A DNA stretch of 64,000 bases, taken from positions 1-64,000 of the forward strand of contig JAPHTP010000062.1 in NCBI GenBank assembly GCA_026196875.1. Reading direction: 5' to 3'. Position 1 is the stretch's first letter; every line of letters starts with the position of its first letter. Under the pieces are notes generated by a model. It was not told the DNA's origin. It saw nothing but the letters and a program-made list of their open reading frames with translations, and did no database searches. Positions 20,399-29,006 of the stretch are shown here, piece by piece. This DNA is from Kangiellaceae bacterium. Lineage in GTDB: Bacteria; Pseudomonadota; Gammaproteobacteria; Enterobacterales; Kangiellaceae. Both the position numbers and the translations under genes were made by a program.

Positions 20399-21304
20399 CT
20401 AGCTCATCAAACCGCCACTTTCTCTTTTAACCGTTTCCTGCAACCAATCGGTAAAGGCCTTAATCTTAGGACGCTCAGCCGATTCTCTAGGGCAAACAAT
20501 ATCGTATGAAAAATCACTCTCCATCGTCATTTCAAATGGACGAATCAAACGGCCCGCTTGCACATCTGCCTGCGATAAAACCAAATGCCCCATCGCGATG
20601 CCCTGCCCATAAATAGCTGCCTGCTGCACCATCGCAGTGTGACTAAACACCGGTCCGTGATTTAGATTAATACCCTTAACACCGGCAAATTTTAACCAAC
20701 GTCGCCAATCCGCGGTACTTCCATCGTGTAACAGAGTGTGATGCTTTAAATCTTGGGGCGAGCGCAATGGCTTATCTCCCTCCAATAAAGCCGGCGAACA
20801 CAGTGGCGTTAACTTCTCGCTGAGCAGCGTAATGGAATGCATACCGGGATACTCTCCCGTATCATAGTAAATTGCGATATCCACATCTTCCCTGACAAAG
20901 TCGACCACATCGTCACTGGCCTTTAGTCGGACTTCAATATCCGGATATAACTCACTGAAATGCGTTAGTCGAGGTACTAACCAGACCGTAGCGAAGGTTG
21001 GCACCACACTAACGGTTAACGCTCCGCTGGCACCCTGAGCCTTAATTTGTTCAGTTGCGCTACTTAGAATTTCAAAAATATCTCGTATTTTTGGCCAATA
21101 GTTTTGACCCTCGTCAGTTAATAAGAGTTTTCTATTACGTCTCACAAATAATGGGACGCCTAAAAAATCTTCTAAGGACTTAATTTGGTGACTTACAGCA
21201 GCTTGTGTCACAAAAAGTTCATCTGCAGCCCTTGTAAAACTGAGATGTCTGGCCGCGGCCTCAAATGCTCGCAAACTTTTAAGAGGAGGTAATCTTCTCG
21301 GCAT
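20399..21304 (-). CDS. gcvA: LysR-family regulator, GcvA-like
   Basis: This 301-residue LysR regulator is very like GcvA, which controls the glycine cleavage system and the GcvB small RNA in enterobacteria. The helix-turn-helix is FTRAADELFVTQAAVSHQI (residues 23-41), followed by SLEDFLGVPLFVRR. The effector domain includes the GcvA-typical FSHTAMVQQAAIYGQGIA. Two palindromes lie within 50 bases upstream, one with the CTAAT core known for GcvA, suggesting autoregulation. No gcvTHP genes are in the window, so assignment to GcvA rather than a paralogue is likely but not certain. Confidence 0.8.
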   Translation of the reverse strand: MPRRLPPLKSLRAFEAAARHLSFTRAADELFVTQAAVSHQIKSLEDFLGVPLFVRRNRKLLLTDEGQNYWPKIRDIFEILSSATEQIKAQGASGALTVSVVPTFATVWLVPRLTHFSELYPDIEVRLKASDDVVDFVREDVDIAIYYDTGEYPGMHSITLLSEKLTPLCSPALLEGDKPLRSPQDLKHHTLLHDGSTADWRRWLKFAGVKGINLNHGPVFSHTAMVQQAAIYGQGIAMGHLVLSQADVQAGRLIRPFEMTMESDFSYDIVCPRESAERPKIKAFTDWLQETVKRESGGLMS

Positions 21305-21317
21305 GGGATAAAATCTT

Positions 21318-21352
21318 CATTAGTTTTTCTAATGCGAATCATTATAAATGAT
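21318..21352 (-). promoter_or_regulatory. Two palindromes upstream of gcvA
   Basis: CATTAG-N5-CTAATG (21318-21334) contains the CTAAT core reported for GcvA binding and lies 14-30 bases before the gcvA start. ATCATT-ATA-AATGAT (21338-21352) follows and could be a second operator or a Fur-like site. Autorepression of gcvA is inferred. Confidence 0.5.
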
Positions 21353-21546
21353 CGTTTGAAAAGGAACAAATTGATACGTACTATTCGTCCTGTGTTCAGC
21401 GGCAACTGAGCGCAACCGAATTTACTTGGCAAGTTTGGGTTCACCGAACTTGAGTTTGATTGAGAAATATCCCATTTGGATCCTCGCAAACTCAGCCAAA
21501 AAGATGAAAATTCATCTTTAATGTGTAAATTTTTCCAGCATGCAGG

Positions 21547-21565
21547 TTATGCCAATTAGGCATAA
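21547..21565 (+). promoter_or_regulatory. Inverted repeat before the structured RNA region
   Basis: TTATGCC-AATTA-GGCATAA (21547-21565) contains ATTAG, and CTAAT follows at 21570-21574. It could be a LysR operator controlling the RNA that follows, or an RNA hairpin. A further repeat, AAAGATGAA/TTCATCTTT, lies at 21500-21519. Confidence 0.4.
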
Positions 21566-21575
21566 GCGACTAATT

Positions 21576-21602
21576 AAAACGGAGAAACTCGTTCCGTTTT
21601 TT
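21576..21602 (+). terminator. Terminator-like hairpin in the gcvA-ctlX gap
   Basis: AAAACGGA (21576-21583) pairs with TCCGTTTT (21593-21600) and six T in a row close it. It would end any plus-strand transcript starting upstream of gcvA, as expected for the 3' end of a small RNA. Confidence 0.6.
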
Positions 21603-21619
21603 CCCCTAAGGGGTTAGTC

Positions 21620-21715
21620 ATGGATTTGAGGTGTTACCTCGTAGTGCGAGCAATCGTACTGGCTTACCGGGATGTCTGCCCCGACGCGGTAAGCTCAACC
21701 AGACCTAGTAATTAA
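21620..21715 (+). CDS. Possible 31-codon leader peptide inside the structured region
   Basis: An ATG at 21620 has AAGGGG about seven bases upstream and opens 31 codons beginning MDLRCYLVVRAIVLAY and ending at TAA 21713-21715. The peptide is rich in Leu, Val, Ile and has four Arg. The frame runs through three of the hairpins, so a translating ribosome would change the fold, as in attenuation. It could equally be a chance frame in a structured RNA. Confidence 0.3.
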   Translation: MDLRCYLVVRAIVLAYRDVCPDAVSSTRPSN

Positions 21716-21826
21716 GTTTGGTTAATTTGAGAGTTGTTTTTTTGTTTCTGTCCCAACAGAGTTAATTAGTGAATGCTGTGGCCTCCTACCCCTTTTTGGT
21801 CCTAATTTTCACAGCAGATTACTAGT

Positions 21827-21856
21827 AAGGCTTGCATTTGCAAGCCTTTTTTTTTT
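21827..21856 (+). terminator. Strong terminator before ctlX
   Basis: AAGGCTTGCA (21827-21836) pairs with TGCAAGCCTT (21839-21848) around TT, followed by an unbroken T-run to 21856. It lies 52 bases before the ctlX start, so it either ends a small RNA or acts as an attenuator. Confidence 0.9.
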
Positions 21857-21908
21857 CTCAAAAATCATTATTATTAGTTTTTACTTCAACTATACCGGGT
21901 CTTAACTT

Positions 21909-22856
21909 ATGGGTAACTGCACTCAAAACCATTTAACCGATGCAATCATTATGGTTCGTCCGATTGACTTTGGTTTCAATGAGCAAACTGGTCAAGATAA
22001 CGAATTCCAACATAAGCCAGACACAACTCAAACCGAAGCGGTTCGAGCTAAAGCTAACCAAGAATTTGAACAGATGGTTGCTAAAATAAAGAGTAGAGGG
22101 ATCTCTGTAACCGTTCTTGAGAAAAAACACACTACAGACCAGTTACCAGATGCTGTCTTTCCCAACAATTGGTTTTCCACCCGAGAAAATGGTGAGATTT
22201 TTGTATATCCAATGAAAACCATCAATCGACAAGCTGAAGTTCAAATAGAGCAACTGCAATCCGCAGTAACTCAAGAAGGATTCGATGTTAAGCGGATTAC
22301 TGACTTTCGCGGCTCTCTGGCACATTTAGGCGCGCTTGAAGGAACAGGCAGTTTAATTTTTCATCATCCGACCGGCCGTTTGTTTGCAGCTATTTCCGAG
22401 CGCTGTACAGCTGAAGCATTGAAGCAATTTGCCGAACAAAATAGATATGAGCTAATCGCTTTTCAAACTCAATCGACCAAGGGGGCTCCTATCTACCACA
22501 CTAATGTCCTGATGTCGTGTGGCGAGGATTTTATTGTGATCTGTGAAGAAGTCTTGGCAGCCGATCCGCAATCGCAGGCCGCTATGGAAGTGATGAAGAA
22601 AACGGTTAAAGACCTAATTATCATCTCTGAACAACAGATGACCGAAAATTTTTGCGGAAACATCATTCAGGTAAAAAACCAGAAAGGTCAGCCTGCTATA
22701 ATCATGTCTGCATCAGCATTCAATGGGTTTACTCCACAGCAAAAAGCTTTATTGGAGCAACACGGCGAATTAATCGTTTGCGATATTCCAACAATCGAAT
22801 TTGTCGGCGGAGGGAGTGCTCGGTGTATGGTGGCAGAGAATTTTCTTCCTCGTTAG
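21909..22856 (+). CDS. ctlX: CtlX-like guanidino hydrolase (arginine deiminase superfamily)
   Basis: This 315-residue protein belongs to the guanidino-group modifying superfamily, closest in pattern to CtlX (citrulline utilization hydrolase family). Family landmarks are MVRPIDFGFN (residues 15-24), PNNWFSTRENG, the ALEGTGSLIFHHPTGR segment, the catalytic His in IYHTNVLMS and the C-terminal Cys in GGGSARCMVAENF. The true substrate is not settled from sequence. No ribosome site is obvious at the ATG. The gene is alone on its strand behind a structured region with a terminator, which suggests regulation. Confidence 0.75.
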   Translation: MGNCTQNHLTDAIIMVRPIDFGFNEQTGQDNEFQHKPDTTQTEAVRAKANQEFEQMVAKIKSRGISVTVLEKKHTTDQLPDAVFPNNWFSTRENGEIFVYPMKTINRQAEVQIEQLQSAVTQEGFDVKRITDFRGSLAHLGALEGTGSLIFHHPTGRLFAAISERCTAEALKQFAEQNRYELIAFQTQSTKGAPIYHTNVLMSCGEDFIVICEEVLAADPQSQAAMEVMKKTVKDLIIISEQQMTENFCGNIIQVKNQKGQPAIIMSASAFNGFTPQQKALLEQHGELIVCDIPTIEFVGGGSARCMVAENFLPR

Positions 22857-22991
22857 GACGGCCGTCTCTGCTTATGCTTCTGGCCCTTCCAGGTAAGACC
22901 TGAGATATTCGGCCACGATTCCAAAGCAAATTTTAAGTTTGTTGTCTAAAATAAAGATATTCCTTTAAAAACAACAACAAACATCGTTAAT

Positions 22992-24692
22992 ATGGGTCTT
23001 CCACAGCTCCATGGTTACAAAATAAATAGTGAGCTAGCTTCCGGCGGAATGGCGAAAATTTATGACGCCATTCAAGTATCTTTGAATCGTCCGGTTGCAA
23101 TCAAATTTCTTGATAAACAATTACTCAGTCATATTGAGGCAAATGAGCTATTTGAAAGAGAATCGCTCATTATTGCTCAACTCAATCACCCCAACATAGT
23201 CCAGGTTATTGATAAGGGAATTTCGGACGAATCCCAGCCTTACTTCGTGATGGAAAAAATACGTGGGCTGGACTTGTCACAAATTTTAACTGATGGTGAA
23301 CTTCCATTTGGAAAGAAGCTAGATATAGCAATCCAAATTTGTAAAGGACTCGCTTATGCACACAAGAACGGCGTTATTCACCGCGATATAAAGCCGTCTA
23401 ATGTCATCATTGATCAGCATGGAAACGTAAAAATACTCGATTTTGGCATTGCCCTCGCACAAGGTGAAAAACCTCCTCATCAAGATCAAACCAGTGTCCT
23501 AGGTACCCAGGGTTATGTAGCACCTGAACAAAGAGAAGACTATGGAAATGCTACCATAGCGAGTGACATATATTCTGTTGGAATTCTCCTACTTGATCTT
23601 TTCGCCGGACCAACCAAAGAATTAACTAAAAAAGATTCGACACGTTTTCAATCAGATATTGATCCCGAACTCAAAAAGCTGATCCTAAAATGCAGTCATG
23701 ATTCTGTCGGCCAGCGATATGACTCTTTAACTCAAGTCAGAGATGAATTGCTAGCCATCTCCCAAGGTAGTCACTTAGGCAAAACATCTGTAAAAGAAGT
23801 TGAGCAAGAGAATAAAGATCTCGCACAAAACTTTAATCTTTTAGACGTTTTAAGCAAGACCAATAACAAGCGAGTTTATCTGTTTCAGAAAAAAAGCAAT
23901 CGTCAACTATTGGTAATCAAGAGAACATTTGGCGAATTCTCAGGTTTTAAAGAAGCGAAATACCTCTCCAGTTTAAAGCACCCAAACATCGTCAATATTT
24001 TTGCGGCGGTAAAAAACAATAATAGCGCCACAGTAATCTCTGAATATTTATCAGGTGGTAGTTTAAACAATCAACTTATACAAGATTTGGACGAACAGAC
24101 TTTTTTACTGCAGGCTTGCCAAATATGTTCAGCATTGTATTTCGCGCATCAAAATAATGTATTACACAGCAATTTGTCGCCTAATAATATCTTGATTGAC
24201 GCCAAACAAAACTTCAAATTATGCGACTTTGGTCAAGCGCATAAGTGCAATGATGATCCGGAAGCTGCTCGAGCTTATCAACCGCCCGGGCAACAAGCAT
24301 TTTCTGAGGCATATGACATCTATTCTATGGGCGCAATTTTTCATCACATGCTATTCGGAGTACCCCCTGGTCATCCGCTGCCTTCTCCGCCGAGAAAAGT
24401 CTCCTTTCGGTTGGAAAAACTAATCGACAACATGTTGGCATTAGATCCGATTAATAGACCTTCCACAGCACAACAAGTGCTGGTTGAACTACAAAGAATA
24501 GCGAACAGTGCTAATAAAAAATTGCGCTCTCAAATGGGGCAAGCTAACGGCGACGGCCAAGCCAAAGTCAGCCATCAAAAAAGAAGCAAGCAAACAAACT
24601 CCGGTGGCAGCTCAACCTTTCTTTGGTTGGCGCTCCTACTATCTTTAGCTTTGAATGTGTTTCTTATCGTAAAAGAATTTTTGTCTCGATAA
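22992..24692 (+). CDS. Tail-anchored Ser/Thr protein kinase with second pseudokinase domain
   Basis: Two Hanks-type kinase domains stand in tandem. The first (about residues 8-255) is complete: GGM glycine loop, VAIK (K38), HRDIKPSN (D132) and DFG (D150). The second (about 290-510) keeps LVIK (K310) and CDFG (D412), but the catalytic loop reads HSNLSPNN, with Asn for the catalytic Asp and Ser for the following Lys, so it is probably a pseudokinase. A basic linker and one C-terminal membrane helix (FLWLALLLSLALNVFLIV) follow, leaving the kinases in the cytoplasm. The ATG lacks a Shine-Dalgarno; a CA-rich ACAACAACAAAC tract lies in front. It faces a three-FHA protein, its likely reader. Confidence 0.85.
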   Translation: MGLPQLHGYKINSELASGGMAKIYDAIQVSLNRPVAIKFLDKQLLSHIEANELFERESLIIAQLNHPNIVQVIDKGISDESQPYFVMEKIRGLDLSQILTDGELPFGKKLDIAIQICKGLAYAHKNGVIHRDIKPSNVIIDQHGNVKILDFGIALAQGEKPPHQDQTSVLGTQGYVAPEQREDYGNATIASDIYSVGILLLDLFAGPTKELTKKDSTRFQSDIDPELKKLILKCSHDSVGQRYDSLTQVRDELLAISQGSHLGKTSVKEVEQENKDLAQNFNLLDVLSKTNNKRVYLFQKKSNRQLLVIKRTFGEFSGFKEAKYLSSLKHPNIVNIFAAVKNNNSATVISEYLSGGSLNNQLIQDLDEQTFLLQACQICSALYFAHQNNVLHSNLSPNNILIDAKQNFKLCDFGQAHKCNDDPEAARAYQPPGQQAFSEAYDIYSMGAIFHHMLFGVPPGHPLPSPPRKVSFRLEKLIDNMLALDPINRPSTAQQVLVELQRIANSANKKLRSQMGQANGDGQAKVSHQKRSKQTNSGGSSTFLWLALLLSLALNVFLIVKEFLSR

Positions 24693-24785
24693 TTTTATTG
24701 GTTACCTAATTCAAACCGAAACAATTATCTACAAGTAATCAACTCTAACCAGAACTTGGATTGGGCTAAGGGCAGATATAGGCCA

Positions 24786-25952
24786 CTAGCCAATTACTCC
24801 AGAAAAAACCAGACCGGCAACAATTAAAGCAACAACAACCAAACCACCGATAACTTTACCAACTACTGACTTTTCGTCTTGAGGTTTAGCATAAGTTAAT
24901 GGTTGCTCTCCTACACTTTGAAATTTTAGCAAAGTTCCACCAACTGTAATTTCGTCACCGTCTTGCAAAATTGCCTTAGCTTGCATTTTTCCGTTAACGA
25001 GTAAACCGTCAGCAGCGCCATCATTTTTGATTTCCCAACCAATATCGGTTTCGGATAAATAAACATGTCTGGCAGAAACACTCTGCTCGCTAGTGGATAA
25101 GTGGTGGCCGAGCAGTCTTGAGATATGGTTTTGTGCCTGGGTTATGGTATAAACTTTACCCGCGAACTTATCTTCCATTCCATGCATAAAAACAACATGG
25201 CTTGCTTCGCCCGTGCGCATGACTCTTTGAGTTTCCGCAAGAGAAGGTTTAGATTTTTTCTTCGACTTACTGGACGTGTCACGAACGATTGTTCGCGGTT
25301 TACTTTCTACTTTTGACACCGGGCCGACAACAGAAAAAATAAACTCGTCCAATCTGAGTTCGTCACCGTTACGAAGTTCACACGACTTGATTCGCTCACC
25401 GTTCACGTAAGTGCCATTAGAGGAATTAAGATCCTCGATATAAAGCTTTTCATTCCTTACAGCAAACTTAGCGTGCTTGCGTGACACATAACTTAACGGA
25501 ACCACAATATCAGACGATTTCTCACGCCCCAAGATTGCGCTATTGGTCAAAGAAAAATACTGTCCGTCTAATGGAGCTGACACTGCTTTTAGCATCCAGG
25601 GACTAACCGCGGGGCGAATAACGGTTGCTTGCTCCGGTACTTTTTCTGGTTGCGGAGTTCTTTCGCTGAGAGGATCAACAATTTCTAATTCGCTGTCGCC
25701 GAGCCGGATAACATCCCAAGCATTTAGTTTTTGCTCTTTTACCACCGGCACATCATTAATGAAGACGCTCCGGCGCTGACTTACGTTTTTCAACGTAATT
25801 TCATCTTGTTGGATTATAAGCTCTGCATGTCGAGCATCGACAGCTTCTTCATCGATAACAATGTCGCATTCAGGATCGGAGCCGATTGCAAACACTGAGT
25901 CAACTAACCAGATTGCCGGCTTCCTTCGATCCTTGAATTGAATCTTTAGCAT
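24786..25952 (-). CDS. Triple FHA-domain protein with C-terminal membrane anchor
   Basis: Three FHA domains lie in order: about residues 1-93, 121-209 and 252-345, then one membrane helix at 363-387 with the tail at the very C-terminus. The middle FHA is canonical, with LGREKSSDIV (R143), SRKH (S157, H160) and DLNSSNGTYVNG, so it should bind phosphothreonine. In the first the Arg is replaced (IGSDPECD) and in the third it is His (LGHHLST), so those may only scaffold. It converges with the Ser/Thr kinase gene, which has the same tail-anchored topology. Confidence 0.88.
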   Translation of the reverse strand: MLKIQFKDRRKPAIWLVDSVFAIGSDPECDIVIDEEAVDARHAELIIQQDEITLKNVSQRRSVFINDVPVVKEQKLNAWDVIRLGDSELEIVDPLSERTPQPEKVPEQATVIRPAVSPWMLKAVSAPLDGQYFSLTNSAILGREKSSDIVVPLSYVSRKHAKFAVRNEKLYIEDLNSSNGTYVNGERIKSCELRNGDELRLDEFIFSVVGPVSKVESKPRTIVRDTSSKSKKKSKPSLAETQRVMRTGEASHVVFMHGMEDKFAGKVYTITQAQNHISRLLGHHLSTSEQSVSARHVYLSETDIGWEIKNDGAADGLLVNGKMQAKAILQDGDEITVGGTLLKFQSVGEQPLTYAKPQDEKSVVGKVIGGLVVVALIVAGLVFSGVIG

Positions 25953-26259
25953 AAACGGAAAAATTCCCTACTTTGTATCAAAACTAGCTTGTTATTATTT
26001 AAGGATTCATTATGTCTTTCGACTTTAGGGGCTTTATAGTGCTCTTGAAGCCCCTAGTACAAGTGTACCAATTTTTCTCTATATAATAACGACTTGTGTC
26101 AATTTACAAAATAACTTTTTGCTGAATTTGGATGTAATTTAGACCATTCTCTATAACTATAGTTAATTTATATAGCACAAGAAGCTCGGATCCATTGAAA
26201 AAGGGGCTAAATTGCCCCTTTAACTCTAGTCTTTATAGGTGAAATTAACCTTAAAAAGC
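25953..26259. other. Intergenic region before the FHA gene
   Basis: This 307-base stretch holds the DUF819 terminator (26200-26221) and, presumably, the promoter of the minus-strand FHA gene. No other structure or gene was seen. Confidence 0.4.
26200..26221 (-). terminator. Terminator after the DUF819 gene
   Basis: AAAGGGGC (26200-26207) pairs with GCCCCTTT (26214-26221). On the minus strand five T follow the stem. Confidence 0.8.
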
Positions 26260-27609
26260 CTAAACAATCGCTGCGGCTTGCATTATTAAGCCACACAAAT
26301 ACGCAGCGTAGGTGCCTAACGCATATCCTAGTACAGCTAATAAAACCCCGACAGGCGCTAACGACGGGTGAAATGCTGATGCGACAATCGGAGCTGAAGC
26401 CGCGCCACCCACATTCGCTTGACTACCTACCGCCATATAGAAAACTGGCGCTTTGATCAGCTTCGCAACAATAAGCATTAATGAAGCGTGAACTAACATC
26501 CAAATTGCACCTACAACAAATAACCACGGACGCTCAACAATTGCCGAAATATCCATGTGCAAACCGATGGAAGCAACTAACACATAAATAAATACTGAAC
26601 CTACTTTTGAAGCCCCCGCAGCTTCGAACTGGCGAAGTTTGGTCGTTGAGAGAATTAAGCCAATCGTAGTTACCGTTACTATTAACCAGAAAAACTTGCT
26701 AGTTAAGGAATACTTAGCTGCCTCAGGCCATGCTTTACCGATAAAAGGAGCAAGGTTGTCGGCCACCAAATGACCAAACGCAGTAGCCCCAAAAGCAACC
26801 GCGACAATCAACATTAGGTCAGTTAGATCTGGAATACGGGCATGTTTTTTATGAAATTGCTCAACTGTGAGTTTCAGCTCTTCAATTGCACTAGTGTCAG
26901 CGCCTGCTGCCGCGTCTATTTCTTTTGCTCGACCGGCCATAAGTAACAGTACAGCCATCCAGATATTAGCAATGATTACATCTACAGCAATCATACTCGA
27001 GAAAAGTTCACCTGAAACATTAAACACTTCCTTCATTGCCGCCTGATTAGCACCGCCGCCAATCCAACTTCCAGCAACAGTAGTCATGCCACGCCATACA
27101 TCACCCGCAACCACATCCGGGTTAATCGCGGCCATAACTAAAATTGCAACAGGTCCTCCAATCACAACTCCGGCTGTTCCAGTTAAGAACATAATCAACG
27201 CCTTCGGGCCAAGCGCTTTTATTCTCTCAAAGTCGATACTCAGCGTAAGCAATACTAAGCTAGCAGGTAGTAAAAATCTTGAAGCGACATAATAAAGATC
27301 AGCTCCACTAGCTTTAATTTTCGCTTCGCTCGGGTTATCAAACGCCTGGCACTGAGCCAGGACACTACTTCCCGCATCAATAGTACCGGCGATAACATCT
27401 TTACAAGGGTAGTCATATGGGACAATGTGAAAGGTATGTAACAGCGATGGAATGAAATAGCAAAGTAGTAGCGCAGGTACATACTTATAAAAGGCCTTTA
27501 ATGTTGGGTGATCACTTTTATAGGTATAAAAAACTAGCCCGAGAATCATAGCTAAAATGCCGAAAACAACGGCATTGTTGGTAATTAAATAGGTAATAGG
27601 TTCTTGCAT
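26260..27609 (-). CDS. DUF819 family integral membrane protein
   Basis: A 449-residue protein with about eleven to twelve membrane helices, of the DUF819 family, whose transport substrate is unknown. Seen are GTAGVVIGGPVAI, a glycine-rich GSWIGGGANQAAM loop and SQANVGGAASAPIVA near the C-terminus, which form an internal pseudo-repeat as in inverted-repeat transporters. GGGCGG precedes the ATG. It has its own terminator and no functional partner nearby. Confidence 0.85.
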   Translation of the reverse strand: MQEPITYLITNNAVVFGILAMILGLVFYTYKSDHPTLKAFYKYVPALLLCYFIPSLLHTFHIVPYDYPCKDVIAGTIDAGSSVLAQCQAFDNPSEAKIKASGADLYYVASRFLLPASLVLLTLSIDFERIKALGPKALIMFLTGTAGVVIGGPVAILVMAAINPDVVAGDVWRGMTTVAGSWIGGGANQAAMKEVFNVSGELFSSMIAVDVIIANIWMAVLLLMAGRAKEIDAAAGADTSAIEELKLTVEQFHKKHARIPDLTDLMLIVAVAFGATAFGHLVADNLAPFIGKAWPEAAKYSLTSKFFWLIVTVTTIGLILSTTKLRQFEAAGASKVGSVFIYVLVASIGLHMDISAIVERPWLFVVGAIWMLVHASLMLIVAKLIKAPVFYMAVGSQANVGGAASAPIVASAFHPSLAPVGVLLAVLGYALGTYAAYLCGLIMQAAAIV

Positions 27610-27770
27610 GTCCGCCCTTAAATGGAATTATTCTATGAATTTATTATTATCTAACCTGAGCTGGACACATGGTTAGTCTATACTATCGGGTCCGCTCAGT
27701 TCGGTGCTTAAAGATATCAGCCAAACAGCTAAATTCATAATGAAATTGAAAAATTAGACGGCAAATAGAG

Positions 27771-27811
27771 GAATAATCGAGTAAACCGTAACTCTATTTA
27801 CTCGATTATTC
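27771..27811 (-). terminator. Long hairpin overlapping the RHH gene stop
   Basis: GAATAATCGAGTAAA (27771-27785) pairs perfectly with TTTACTCGATTATTC (27797-27811) over 15 bases, overlapping the stop codon of the ribbon-helix-helix gene. No T-run follows, so it may stabilise the mRNA end or be an inverted protein site rather than a standard terminator. Confidence 0.55.
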
Positions 27812-27994
27812 ATTGTCGTCTTTAATTTCCACAGGATCGACTTGGCTAGTTTTAATTCTACCAGAGCGCCGCAGAGCATCCCTTAACAAGTATTCGATCT
27901 GCGCATTCAGGCTTCTCAATTCATCGTCCGCCCATTTCTGGGTGGCTTTCAAAACATCTTCATTAATCCGCAAGGGAAAGGCTTTTTTGGCCAT
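27806..27994 (-). CDS. Arc-like ribbon-helix-helix DNA-binding protein
   Basis: A 62-residue protein with the Arc/MetJ ribbon-helix-helix fold: the beta ribbon KKAFPLRINEDVL, then helices ATQKWADDELRSLNAQIEYL and LRDALRR. AAGGAG lies six bases before the ATG at 27994, which is preferred to a GTG six bases earlier. It follows the SPFH gene on the same strand with 89 bases between. Two TGATATCA palindromes over the operon promoter are its likely operator, so the gene probably represses its own operon. Confidence 0.8.
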   Translation of the reverse strand: MAKKAFPLRINEDVLKATQKWADDELRSLNAQIEYLLRDALRRSGRIKTSQVDPVEIKDDNE

Positions 27995-28083
27995 ACTCAC
28001 CTCCTTACTCGCTAGCTCCTAAACTAGATCAGGCCTGAAACTCTTGTGGAATTCGAACCTGACTTAGCACTGAGTATTTAGAG

Positions 28084-28947
28084 TTAGTACAAACTTCCGG
28101 TATTGACCACAGGTTGCGCAGCCTCATCGCTGCATAATACAACTAGCAGATTACTCACCATAGCCGCCTTACGCTCACTATCAAGCTCAACAATTTCTCT
28201 ATCGGACAAATGATGTAATGCCATCTCAACCATGCCTACAGCACCTTCAACTACCTTTTTGCGGGCCGCGATTATTGCCATCGCTTGTTGTCTGCGCAAC
28301 ATCGCATTAGCTATTTCTGGCGCGTAAGCAAGGTGGCTGATGCGAGACTCAATGACTTTGACACCCGCTTTTTCCAATCGGTCCTGCACTTCGTTGCGCA
28401 ATGCCGCCGAAATCTCGACCGGATTACTGCGCAACGCGACCTCCTCGTCCTCATGGTTGTCGTAAGAATAACTGGTCGCCAAATTTCTTAATGCAGCTTC
28501 ACTCTGGATTGATACAAAATCTTCATAGTCATCGACTTGGAACACAGCTTCAGCCGTATCGACCACCTCCCAAACAACCACAGCCGCTATTTCAATCGGG
28601 TTACCGTTTTTGTCATTGACTTTAAGGCGACCGCTTTCAAAATTTCGTACACGTAGTGAAACCGGGGATTTAGAATAAAATGGGTTGGCCCAGCGTAACC
28701 CTGGTTCATGAACAGTACCCACATATTTACCAAATAACTGCAGTACCTTGCCTTCTTTAGGATTAACCATAAACAAACCGAACCAACACACAAATACCAC
28801 CGCAGCTAATAAGATGCTCAAGATGGCAAACACAGGACCCGCCTTAGCAACCGCCACAACTAGTGCGATTGTTGCTGCCTGAGCGAATAGCAACACGAAT
28901 ATCATCATTATGCCGTTAGGCGCCTTTATTTCCTTTTCTACTATCAT
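28084..28947 (-). CDS. SPFH (band 7) domain membrane protein
   Basis: An SPFH-domain protein, a relative of stomatin, flotillin and HflC, which form large ring assemblies at membranes. Two N-terminal hydrophobic segments (residues about 12-33 and 37-60) precede the SPFH core, with [20 protein letters not shown] and [25 protein letters not shown] is six bases before the ATG at 28947. It forms an operon with the RHH gene. No protease partner (NfeD, HflK) is adjacent, so its role is open. Confidence 0.87.
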   Translation of the reverse strand: MIVEKEIKAPNGIMMIFVLLFAQAATIALVVAVAKAGPVFAILSILLAAVVFVCWFGLFMVNPKEGKVLQLFGKYVGTVHEPGLRWANPFYSKSPVSLRVRNFESGRLKVNDKNGNPIEIAAVVVWEVVDTAEAVFQVDDYEDFVSIQSEAALRNLATSYSYDNHEDEEVALRSNPVEISAALRNEVQDRLEKAGVKVIESRISHLAYAPEIANAMLRRQQAMAIIAARKKVVEGAVGMVEMALHHLSDREIVELDSERKAAMVSNLLVVLCSDEAAQPVVNTGSLY

Positions 28948-29006
28948 CACAAACCTCCAAAGCTAACTTTCTTAAATTTCGAGCGTTTAAATCTCCAAAC
29001 AACAAC

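Larger units (their letters stand above)
21603..21856 (+). ncRNA. Candidate structured RNA or attenuator leader upstream of ctlX
   Basis: A 604-base region (21305-21908) between divergent gcvA and ctlX is packed with inverted repeats. In order: CCCC/GGGG (21603-21613), GAGGT/ACCTC (21628-21640), AGTGCG/CGTACT (21643-21660), GCTTACCG/CGGTAAGC (21662-21694), TCTGT/ACAGA (21747-21760), TGCTGTG/CACAGCA (21774-21816) and a strong terminator. The loop of the last-but-one contains CCTCCT, complementary to a Shine-Dalgarno. Position opposite gcvA is that of GcvB small RNA in enterobacteria, and 21716-21746 is G/U-rich, but no clear GcvB sequence match was recognised. It may instead be a cis leader of ctlX. 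It does not match the riboswitch classes I know. Confidence 0.5.

Noticed and set aside
21208-21489. 93-codon minus-strand frame upstream of and overlapping gcvA
   Set aside because: It overlaps the well-supported gcvA start region in another frame and has no recognisable domain.
21603-21856. Known structured RNA classes (6S, tmRNA, RNase P, SRP, glycine, guanidine or c-di-GMP riboswitch)
   Set aside because: None of their conserved core sequences could be found by eye, so the region is left unassigned.
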